A stretch of 64,000 nucleotides of DNA from Turicibacter sp. GTDB lineage: Bacteria; Bacillota; Bacilli; MOL361; Turicibacteraceae. The notes beneath the pieces are model-generated. The model made no database searches. It was not told the DNA's origin and saw nothing but the letters and a program-made list of their open reading frames with translations. Where the stretch lies: assembly GCA_030531025.1 (NCBI GenBank), contig JAUMTV010000003.1, positions 1 through 64,000 on the forward strand. Reading direction: 5' to 3'. Made by a program: the position numbers and the translations under genes. Shown here piece after piece: positions 53,482-61,322 of the stretch. Every line of letters starts with the position of its first letter. Position 1 is the stretch's first letter.

Positions 53482-53847
53482 TTAACGATGATAAATAAAG
53501 AGATAACTATATTCATCTTTTACAGGTTTCAATCGAAGATAGAAATTGAAATCAGTGGTTTCAACTTTGAATAGTTGTTCATAACGATATCCCTCTCCTC
53601 TACATCGATCAATAACTTTACTAAATACCTCTAACTGCTCAAAGATTAACTCATTGATTAAAACTTGTAATGCTGGGATAGATATACTGTATTTATCTAC
53701 AACATCATCGAACTGTTGTGATGGTAACCACTTATTGCAAACTTCATCTCTCCTTGATCCTGACCAGTCTAATCTCATCATTCCGATTGACTTGGATTCA
53801 TCTAGCTCTACTGGAAAAAACTCCTTTACATTGATCCACTTTAACAT
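53482..53847 (-). CDS. Conserved island protein (121 aa)
   Basis: Counterpart of the 122-aa protein at 29811. LDESKSIGMMRLDWSGSRRD, then EVCNKWLPS, and FNFYLRLKPVKDEYSYLFIY. SD AAGGAGAAGG. Function unknown. Confidence 0.6.
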   Translation of the reverse strand: MLKWINVKEFFPVELDESKSIGMMRLDWSGSRRDEVCNKWLPSQQFDDVVDKYSISIPALQVLINELIFEQLEVFSKVIDRCRGEGYRYEQLFKVETTDFNFYLRLKPVKDEYSYLFIYHR

Positions 53848-53875
53848 TTCAACCTTCTCCTTCTATAAAGAGAAA

Positions 53876-53911
53876 TAAAAAGGACCAAGCAAACAAAAGT
53901 TCACTTGGTCC
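53876..53911. repeat. Hairpin between backbone genes (island 2)
   Basis: GGACCAAG and CTTGGTCC arms with an A-run. Same position as the hairpin at 30208 in island 1, different sequence. Confidence 0.6.
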
Positions 53912-54060
53912 CCTATTAATCCATCTTTAATTTTTTAATTCTGAGTCACAACGTCACTCATCTTCATCTTCTTCATAATAAACACCAAACATCTTATCCA
54001 CCTCCATAAATCTAGTTGCATTTCTATTATGGAATATTTTGTAGGATGATGTCAATGATG

Positions 54061-54234
54061 TTATTTCATGATTTCAAATTCTGTCTGAACTAAATCATCA
54101 GCATCTAAGACGATTTCTTCATCAAGATATTGTCTTCTAATAGATTCAACTGCATCACCATCCATTTCATCAATATCGACTTCAATCAACCGTTCTAATG
54201 TTTCCGTTATACAGACGGTTATTTTACGACTCAT
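54061..54234 (-). CDS. DpnD/PcfM-like small protein (island 2)
   Basis: 57 aa, start at 54234 after AAGGAGAG; the frame opens nine codons further up. MSRKITVCITETLERLIEVD...IVLDADDLVQTEFEI. Same length and pattern as the copy at 30257. Confidence 0.7.
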   Translation of the reverse strand: MSRKITVCITETLERLIEVDIDEMDGDAVESIRRQYLDEEIVLDADDLVQTEFEIMK

Positions 54235-54299
54235 CATACTCTCCTTCTTAATTCGGAACATAGAAAAGAGCTAAGCAACTTAATTCATGACTTAGCCCT

Positions 54300-54749
54300 C
54301 TATAAATATCCCTTTTCTTTTAATGATGTAAAAGAACCATCTCCAATAATGAGATGGTCCAGTAATTTGATTCCTAATAATTCACCTGCTTCAACTAAAC
54401 GATGGGTTAATTGAATATCTTGATCTGATGGTGTTGCATCTCCTGAAGGATGATTATGAAATGCCATGATACTAGAAGCATTCGATAGGATGGCTGTTTT
54501 AAATACTTCTCTTGGATGGATGATAGCTTTATTGAGTGTTCCAACTGATACCACTGAAATATTATTTGGTTCATTTTTAGCATTCAAACAAGCAATAATG
54601 AATTGCTCCCGATCTACTCCTTCTAGTTGTTCTTTAATCATTTCATAGGCATCACTAGGTGATAAGATTTGACATGTTTGATAAAGGAAGCTAGACTCCT
54701 TGACCATTTTAATGGATACAATATTAATTCGTTTTGCGACATTCGACAT
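54300..54749 (-). CDS. RadC-like JAB/MPN-domain protein (intact copy 2)
   Basis: 149 aa, about 87 percent alike by eye to the copy at 30500, with the JAMM motif FHNHPSGDATPSDQD intact. Its upstream region is also conserved. First gene of the accessory operon of island 2. Confidence 0.85.
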   Translation of the reverse strand: MSNVAKRINIVSIKMVKESSFLYQTCQILSPSDAYEMIKEQLEGVDREQFIIACLNAKNEPNNISVVSVGTLNKAIIHPREVFKTAILSNASSIMAFHNHPSGDATPSDQDIQLTHRLVEAGELLGIKLLDHLIIGDGSFTSLKEKGYL

Positions 54750-54813
54750 GTATATTACCTCCTGAGTAATGATTCAAGGAAATAATATATGTTTATAAAT
54801 GTAGTTATTACAG

Positions 54814-54897
54814 CTAATATCCATTTAGGTCAATATAACCTTTTATTTTATACAATTCAACAATCATTGCTTTAAATTCGGCATTATATTTTTTCAT
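54814..54897 (-). pseudogene. Possible IS3-type transposase (OrfA) start fragment
   Basis: A 27-codon open frame, MKKYNAEFKAMIVELYKIKG..., which resembles the beginning of IS3/IS150-type OrfA transposases before it breaks off. No inverted repeats were recognised. Weak evidence. Confidence 0.35.
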
Positions 54898-55076
54898 CTC
54901 GATACATTCTTGCATTAAGGCTATTGTAACGACTTAACCTAATCGTTTCTATAAAACTATACTAGCGCCATAATATTAAATAAAATTTATAACAGTATAC
55001 AAAAAAGAGGATAAATGATATAATTAAAATATTTTATCATTATTAATAATAAAACTAAATTATTAAGGAGAAATCT

Positions 55077-57035
55077 ATGTACATCAAAAAATTTTTAATT
55101 GAAAATTTTAAATCGCTTGAGAAAGTTACTATAAATCTAAATAATGATCTTAATATATTTACTGGATCAAATAATGTTGGTAAAACTACGGTACTAGAGT
55201 CAGTCGCTTTATGGGCGGAATGTTTTAACCTTTTAATTAAGCAATCACAGAAAGCAATAAAAAACATCAATATTGATAAGGGAGACTATAAACTAGGCGA
55301 TTCCAATCCTTCATTAATTAATTATAATGAGATTATTTCTGTTCGCAGCCCAAATTTTCAAGATTTATTTTATAATCTTGATACCAACAAGAAAATCCTT
55401 TTACGTGCTACAATACAAAGCAATAATAACCATTTAATAATCGGATTTATTATACAAAAAAGTAATGGTGGGACTAACTATCGAATCGCCTTAGAAAATT
55501 ATAAAGATTTTGACTTTAAGCTTTTCAATACATTCTTTTTAAAATTTCCTAACCCAATTGATGTTATTTATGCCTCTCCCGTTAATAATCTTATTCCATA
55601 TGAAGAGTTCGAAACTATTCCTAAAATAAAAAAGAGAATTAAATGTCGAGAATCTATTTCAATTTTGAGAAATAGACTATATCAATTGAAAAAAGATTCC
55701 ATAAAATTTTCGAGTTTTATAGATGATTTATCTTACATCTTATATAATAAACAGGATAAAATCTCATTCAATTTTATTGGTGACGAGACAAAGGAACCAA
55801 CTTTAATCGTAACAATCCGATTAGGAGGAAGAGATATTGAGAAAGACATTTCATTAGTTGGGAGCGGAACAATCCAAATTATTGAATTACTTCTTAGCCT
55901 TTATGAAGAAGATAGTGAGTTACAAATCGTTTTATTAGATGAGCCAGACTCTCATATTCATCGCGATATTCAAAAAAGATTAATTAATATTCTAAATAAT
56001 CATGCCAATAAATCACAAATATTTTTAACTACCCACAATGAAAGTCTTATTCGAAGTTCTAAACCAGAACATTTATTTTATTTAGAAAAAGATATTAATA
56101 AAGTGTACAGTCCTATTATAAACGATTCCTCAATGAGTAAAAAAATCGGTCTACAACCTAGTAAACATATTAAGATACTTGCTAATCTGGGAAGCGAGTC
56201 AGGATTAGATATCATTAATGCCTTAGAAGCTGATAAACTCCTTTTAGTTGAGGGTCCGACTGATGCTAAATATATTCAGACTATTTTGGACAAAAATGAT
56301 ATTCATAAAAAAAATAATATTATGTATTGGTCATTCGATGGAATTGATAATTTACTGCCTAAACTTACTGCCTATAAAGATTTTTTCAGTTTAATTAAAA
56401 ATGGAAAAAGTTTATGGGATAAATCCATCCTAGTCTTAGATAGTGACTATACTACTGATAAACAAAGAAATCGCATAATTGAGAAAATTCAAGAAAAGTT
56501 CAATATAAAAACCTATATGTGGAATTGTTATACTCTAGAATCGACTATTTTAATCGATTCCGCTGCCTTTAAAGAAGAAGTGATTTTGCTTCTCAAACAA
56601 AAATCTTCATTAGAAACAATAAATTCAGATGATGTTTCCCATTTTATTGATACCTTATTTGAGAGATTAATTAATCAATGGGAAGAACGTTATAGTCTAA
56701 CATCAGAAAAAAAAGAATGGTTGAGCATAACTCACACTATTTCAAATAGAAAGAAAAATATTCAGACAATATTAGGTGATTCTAAAATATATAATAGAGA
56801 TGAGCAACAACTTCTTTCTGACTTTATTCAATATGCAAGTTCACAAATATCTAATGGAAATGTCTCAATTATTTCAACTAAAAAAGATGTAAAAAATATG
56901 TTAACGGAAATATATGATAAATATGAAATAACTAAAGACGAAACATTAGATCCATTTGAATTTTTTATTAACCAATTGACTCGTGGAGAATGGATAAAAG
57001 AATGGGATAATTTGATTGAATTAATCTACTCTTAA
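55077..57035 (+). CDS. OLD-type ATPase-Toprim protein
   Basis: 652 aa. N-terminal ABC-type ATPase: Walker A GSNNVGKT (30-37), signature near VGSGTIQIIELL, Walker B VLLDEPDSH (about 286-294), H-loop FLTTHNESLI. Then a Toprim-like domain: LLLVEGPTDAKYI (about 388-400) and LVLDSDY (about 453-459). This is the layout of OLD nucleases; a single-chain PARIS-like (AriA plus Toprim) protein is an alternative. No UvrD-type Gabija partner is adjacent. Rightward, alone, with terminator at 57056. Likely phage defence. Confidence 0.75.
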   Translation: MYIKKFLIENFKSLEKVTINLNNDLNIFTGSNNVGKTTVLESVALWAECFNLLIKQSQKAIKNINIDKGDYKLGDSNPSLINYNEIISVRSPNFQDLFYNLDTNKKILLRATIQSNNNHLIIGFIIQKSNGGTNYRIALENYKDFDFKLFNTFFLKFPNPIDVIYASPVNNLIPYEEFETIPKIKKRIKCRESISILRNRLYQLKKDSIKFSSFIDDLSYILYNKQDKISFNFIGDETKEPTLIVTIRLGGRDIEKDISLVGSGTIQIIELLLSLYEEDSELQIVLLDEPDSHIHRDIQKRLINILNNHANKSQIFLTTHNESLIRSSKPEHLFYLEKDINKVYSPIINDSSMSKKIGLQPSKHIKILANLGSESGLDIINALEADKLLLVEGPTDAKYIQTILDKNDIHKKNNIMYWSFDGIDNLLPKLTAYKDFFSLIKNGKSLWDKSILVLDSDYTTDKQRNRIIEKIQEKFNIKTYMWNCYTLESTILIDSAAFKEEVILLLKQKSSLETINSDDVSHFIDTLFERLINQWEERYSLTSEKKEWLSITHTISNRKKNIQTILGDSKIYNRDEQQLLSDFIQYASSQISNGNVSIISTKKDVKNMLTEIYDKYEITKDETLDPFEFFINQLTRGEWIKEWDNLIELIYS

Positions 57036-57055
57036 TCTCACTCTAATTGATATAG

Positions 57056-57096
57056 AAAAAACTTATATTTTATCTCTGTAAAATATAAGTTTTTCT
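57056..57096. terminator. Bidirectional terminator
   Basis: AAAAACTTATATTTT and AAAATATAAGTTTTT, between the converging OLD-type gene and the ABC-3C operon. Confidence 0.85.
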
Positions 57097-57136
57097 TTTA
57101 TTACTTACATTACCATAAACAATTTTAACTCTATTA

Positions 57137-58882
57137 CTATATACTTTCATTTTCTATATAAAACGGATTAAATCCACTTTTCTCTGGAGATATTAAATCA
57201 TAAACTAAAGCATTCTTAATTAATAAGTCTTCATTACTTTCATCATCAAACATAAATATTTGTACACTCTTTTTATCTATGCTTTCATAAAATTTTTCTA
57301 ATATCACTCCGATAGCCTGTCTGTTTTTGGAATCAAATGGTTTTGAGATATGATCTATAACTAATATAGGAATAAGCGGATATTTATCCTCAGTTATTAA
57401 TAATTTTAAAAAGCTCAAATATCCTGATAATTGAATTAACGTATGCCTTGCCATACTACCTGTATAATAATTCTCGAGTTTCTCTCCATCAGCCTCTCTA
57501 TTAATTATCATTGGTTGAAGAATATTCCCTTTTTTAAAATACTGTATCTGAAACCCATCCATGTCAACATCATTTTTAACTAACGCAGATACTTCATATG
57601 CTGATTTATATAAGGATGTAATATAATTTGAGATACTATTTATTCTTTCCACATCATCTGCATTTTGTAGTATCTTGATCTCTGATTTTATTTGTTTTCT
57701 TCTTTTTCGTTTTTCTATTAATTCTTTTTCATTATAATTTATATCTTCATTTAAATAATCCTCTATAATAGCTAGTGCTTTGACTTTATCATCCATACTA
57801 AATCTTTGGAACCTTGAATTAGCTCTTAGAATTTCTTCTTTTACTAATTCTCTCTGTTTTTTTATTTCTTTTATCGTACTATCATTAATTATGTACTTAT
57901 TAAAAGAAATACTATTTTCTAAATCGAGTACTAACTTAATTATAGGATCAATTAAATATTCTAATTCATTAGTGTTACATATCATTGTTTCTAATTTATT
58001 CAATAATACTTTTTTCTTTTCACTCTCTTTTTTCATACGCCTTGAATCCGATATACGATTTTCATAAATTTTGACTTGTTCATCTAAATTATTAAATATA
58101 ACTTCTAACTCAGCTATAGTTTTAACCTCTCCATTATTCGAATGATTATCCATTTGTTTTAATTTACTAATTTCTTCTTTTATTTTAAAAGAATTCTTTC
58201 CTGTATAACTAGTCTTAATATTTAACTTCAGTAAATTATTATTAATTCGATTGTAAATGAAATCAAATCTACTTTCTTGCTTTTCCAGCTGTTTGATTTC
58301 ATCTTCTAATTCTTCAAGTTCCTTGATTAATAAAAAAATATTTGATAGATTTTTATTGAATATAAAATTCAAAATAGAATTTAATTTTACTGAATATTTT
58401 ACATCACTACATTTATCCAAGAAATCATTTAATACTCCTTGCCTTTTTTCACCTAAAAAGTTAAACATAGTAAATGTTCTATATGTCAAATTTTCATCTG
58501 TGAATTCTCTCAATTCTTTTAGGTAGTTGTTATCCTTCATAAAAATTGAATTCAATTTATCTTTATATTCTACACTACCTATAGGTTGTATGACCTCTTC
58601 ATCCTTGTAAGAAAAATAATTTACTTCCGGATCTAATGTTCTAATTAATATATAATTTATATTTTCATAGACAATTTCCATCCTTGCTTCTTTTAAAGTA
58701 TCTTTATACCAGTACTGTTCACTGATATTTTCTGATGCTCCTAACATATAGTCTAGAAACTTATAAAATTCTGTTTTACCTGAGCTATTTTTCCCTTTAA
58801 AGTAATTTATACCATAATCGAACTGATAAGTATATTCTTCCCCTTTATTACTTTTCATAACCAATTTATCAATCTTAAACAT
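57137..58882 (-). CDS. ABC-three-component (ABC-3C) system, SMC-like ATPase
   Basis: 581 aa. Walker A GKNSSGKTE (30-38), a long coiled coil (about 170-430), then the C-terminal ATPase half: NYYTGSMARHTLIQLSGYLS (signature-like) and IPILVIDHISKPF (Walker B region, about 503-515). SMC/RecN-like hinge layout. Its ATG overlaps the end of the middle component by 8 nt. Third gene of the leftward three-gene operon described as ABC-3C. Confidence 0.75.
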   Translation of the reverse strand: MFKIDKLVMKSNKGEEYTYQFDYGINYFKGKNSSGKTEFYKFLDYMLGASENISEQYWYKDTLKEARMEIVYENINYILIRTLDPEVNYFSYKDEEVIQPIGSVEYKDKLNSIFMKDNNYLKELREFTDENLTYRTFTMFNFLGEKRQGVLNDFLDKCSDVKYSVKLNSILNFIFNKNLSNIFLLIKELEELEDEIKQLEKQESRFDFIYNRINNNLLKLNIKTSYTGKNSFKIKEEISKLKQMDNHSNNGEVKTIAELEVIFNNLDEQVKIYENRISDSRRMKKESEKKKVLLNKLETMICNTNELEYLIDPIIKLVLDLENSISFNKYIINDSTIKEIKKQRELVKEEILRANSRFQRFSMDDKVKALAIIEDYLNEDINYNEKELIEKRKRRKQIKSEIKILQNADDVERINSISNYITSLYKSAYEVSALVKNDVDMDGFQIQYFKKGNILQPMIINREADGEKLENYYTGSMARHTLIQLSGYLSFLKLLITEDKYPLIPILVIDHISKPFDSKNRQAIGVILEKFYESIDKKSVQIFMFDDESNEDLLIKNALVYDLISPEKSGFNPFYIENESI

Positions 58883-59306
58883 TATGCATAACCTCCTTTA
58901 AAAATTGTCTATCACTCATTTGTTTACTTTCATTAATACACTTTTCTATGAAGGAGTTTTCTGCATAAATGACTTTCTTCTTTTCAGAGTTATATCTAAC
59001 TTCATGCTCTATAATAATTAACTCTTCATTACTAATTAACAAGTGGATAGCTTTAAATATGTATTCCATCTCATAACAATAATCATCAAATAATCCTGAC
59101 ATTTTAGAAATACCTTTTAATAAAAGATCTTTAGAATTATTAGATCTGTATACCTCCTTATAAAGAAAAATGTTTTTCTTTATAATAAATGAAAAAAATA
59201 AGAGTTTGTTAATACTAAGCTGTTCATGCTTTTGTAAAATTCCAAGTACTATATCACAATATCCGCTAATTATAATTGCCTCTGCTAGTATTTTATTTTT
59301 AGACAT
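58875..59306 (-). CDS. ABC-3C middle component
   Basis: 143 aa from 59306 (MSKNKILAEAIIISGYCDIV), AAGGATG upstream, overlapping the stop of the first gene by 8 nt. Small all-helical protein of the size and position of ABC-3C middle components, which link the ATPase to the effector. Confidence 0.65.
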   Translation of the reverse strand: MSKNKILAEAIIISGYCDIVLGILQKHEQLSINKLLFFSFIIKKNIFLYKEVYRSNNSKDLLLKGISKMSGLFDDYCYEMEYIFKAIHLLISNEELIIIEHEVRYNSEKKKVIYAENSFIEKCINESKQMSDRQFLKEVMHNV

Positions 59307-60441
59307 CGCTATCATCCTTCCATGAAATTTGTAAATTCTCCTCAATATCCTCTCTAGTCATATAGACTGCAGCACCATATTTCATTTGTTCATTAAGTAC
59401 ATATGAATTTTCACATTGCTTTGTTCTGTCTAGTCTATTCAGAGGCGTATCTAAATTTCCCTGTTTCAACACCATTTTAGAAAAATCAAAATTATCATAT
59501 GTGGTATCTTCAATATCGTCTACCCGTGGCACCTTATTATTTTCTAGATATAAGTATCTTAAATACTCATAGTAAAATTTGTATTGTAAATGTTTATCAA
59601 TTAATCTTGGTGTTAAGTTACACGCTTGAAGTTGATAATATTCTCTTGAATTCTTTTGTTGTAAATCGTACCAATCAGCATTACTCTTCTTAAAAGTTGA
59701 GTAACTAATTTCTATTTCTTCACCACGTATATTCTGAGATATTTCTTCAATTCGGCTTATAAATTTCTTATATGTAAAAATAAAAGGTTGTCTATTACTC
59801 ACTGAATTCATAATTTCTGTCGTGACAAATCTCATTAACTCTTGAATCCTCATATAGTACAATTCTTCAGATATCCCTGCTCTATGAAATAAAAATTCAT
59901 ATTTCAATAAAATTTCATCATCTATTCCATTAACTGATTTAAACTCATATTTTTGATTTATACTATTATAACTATCTGTAAATTTTACAAAATCACCATT
60001 AAATAGTTTTTTTACTTTCGTTATTAGAGCATTACTATTCTGATTTGAATTATTTATTTTATCAAATAACTTTTTAATATCTCCATTAAAAATTATATCT
60101 TGATTCTTATAATACTCATCTGTAAATAGTATATATTTATTGATTACCGCAGATTCACTCTCTAAAATTAACCAATTATATAATATCTTTTCGGCGTTTG
60201 CTTTATCTATTGTTGTTCTTTTAACTTGTATTGCAATATTTCCTACTTCATTTTTCAATACACATTTATAACTCTCACTATTTTGATCTATTTCATATGT
60301 TTTTATATTAATATCTTCTAATGTCTCGAACTCAATTTGTTCATCTTGCTTTAAATTTGCTAAATAATATATAAAAGATTTTATTTGATAAGCAAATCCA
60401 CCCAAACTCTTTATACCACTATCATTAGTAGAATATTCCAT
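59299..60441 (-). CDS. ABC-3C effector with nuclease-like N-terminus
   Basis: 380 aa. The N-terminal KSLGGFAYQIKSFIYYL, then EFETLEDINIKTYE and NIAIQVKR (about 38-75), has the E...D...Q-x-K pattern of the Cap4/DUF4297-type double-strand nuclease fold. A helical C-terminal region follows (about 150-380), where ABC-3C subunits carry their interaction domain. First gene of the operon. Probably cleaves DNA when the ATPase is triggered; an abortive defence role is inferred from the family. Confidence 0.7.
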   Translation of the reverse strand: MEYSTNDSGIKSLGGFAYQIKSFIYYLANLKQDEQIEFETLEDINIKTYEIDQNSESYKCVLKNEVGNIAIQVKRTTIDKANAEKILYNWLILESESAVINKYILFTDEYYKNQDIIFNGDIKKLFDKINNSNQNSNALITKVKKLFNGDFVKFTDSYNSINQKYEFKSVNGIDDEILLKYEFLFHRAGISEELYYMRIQELMRFVTTEIMNSVSNRQPFIFTYKKFISRIEEISQNIRGEEIEISYSTFKKSNADWYDLQQKNSREYYQLQACNLTPRLIDKHLQYKFYYEYLRYLYLENNKVPRVDDIEDTTYDNFDFSKMVLKQGNLDTPLNRLDRTKQCENSYVLNEQMKYGAAVYMTREDIEENLQISWKDDSDV

Positions 60442-60543
60442 ACCGCTATACCTCCATTCTTAGCTTTAAAAGGATAAATGCTAATTCTAGTTAGATTATA
60501 ACATTATATTCCATATAGTGACAAATTCAATTATCCTTATAGT

Positions 60544-60600
60544 AGACGTGGATACTAACCGGAACGCCCCATCTCCACCAGAATACCCACGTCCGCAATA
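60544..60600. repeat. att junction 3 (right end of island 2)
   Basis: Core CCCCATCTCCACCA (60567-60580). Left arm GACGTGGATACTAACCGGAACG matches junction 2; right arm GAATACCCACGTCCGCAA matches junction 1, so the DNA to the right still looks like an island left end rather than plain chromosome. Confidence 0.8.
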
Positions 60601-60608
60601 TTTACAGT

Positions 60609-60662
60609 AAAAAAACATATCTAAGTACAGAAATAACTTCTGAGTTTAGATATGTTTTTTTG
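60609..60662. terminator. Left-end-type terminator of the third element
   Basis: AAAAAAACATATCTAA and TTTAGATATGTTTTTTT arms. Same place relative to the att core as the hairpins at 15260 and 39486 but a different sequence. Confidence 0.7.
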
Positions 60663-60849
60663 TTTATTATCAATGGTTTCAAGTACTTTCATAAAATATT
60701 TTATCGATATAAGCCGCTACTATAAAATATAATCTTATGATGAAATTGTATCCCTGGTGGCAGTAGCCTCCATCATGAGCACAATTACTATTAAAATTTT
60801 TAAAAAAAGAGCTAAGCCACTTATGCATCACTTAGCTCCTTATAAATAA

Positions 60850-61202
60850 CCTTTTTCTTTTAATGCGGTTAGTTAATTGAAGATCCTGTTATTATGGTGT
60901 TGCTTCACCTGATGGATGATTATAGAAATAAAAATACTAGCAGCATTTGATAGGATTGCGGTTTTAAAGACTTCTCTTAGATGTACAATAGCCTTATTTA
61001 ATGAACCTACTGATACCACTGTGATATTTTTAGTATTCAAACAAGCAATAATGAATTGCTCACGATCTAAACCTTCTAATTGTTCTTTAATCATTTCATA
61101 TGCATCACTTGGTGATAAGATTTGACGTGCAAGATATTGGAAGCTATATTCCTTTACTATTTTAATGGATACGATATTAATACGTTTTGAGACATTGGAC
61201 AT
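60850..61202 (-). pseudogene. Broken RadC-like gene of a third, decayed element
   Basis: Matches the intact RadC copies from MSNVSKRINIVSIK to EVFKTAILSNAAS, with a short internal deletion, then loses frame before the JAMM motif. The remnants HHPSG and a RadC-like end are readable in other frames down to about 60850, next to a RadC-type terminator hairpin (GAGCTAAGCCACTT). Its upstream region matches the other two copies. Confidence 0.8.
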
Positions 61203-61322
61203 GTCTATTCCCTTTGGTAATGATATTCAAGGAAATAATATATGTTTATATTTTGCCTTAAAACGCTCCTTGTGTAATCGCTTTCTCGATTCCTCGACTT
61301 CTCAAAATAGTAAACTATTTAA

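Larger units (their letters stand above)
39443..60580. mobile_element. Integrative island 2 (about 21.1 kb)
   Basis: Bounded by att junctions 39429-39442 and 60567-60580. Same plan as island 1 (recombinase, replication operon, divergent regulator, RadC-DUF1643 operon) but with a different replication protein and different cargo. Again no transfer, packaging or structural genes. Confidence 0.85.
60442..60849. other. Gap holding att junction 3 and a terminator
   Basis: Contains the third att core and a hairpin (60609-60662). From 60663 to about 60850 nothing recognisable remains except AT-rich DNA and a short GC-richer stretch (60750-60780). Confidence 0.5.

Noticed and set aside
53984..54022. 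A 12-codon ORF (MFGVYYEEDEDE) after GGAGGTGG
   Set aside because: It has a good SD but is too short to claim, and no counterpart exists in island 1; possibly a leader peptide.
15217..60580. Prophage or conjugative element
   Set aside because: No terminase, portal, capsid, tail, lysin, relaxase, VirB4 or coupling-protein gene was recognised, so I call these islands or satellites only.
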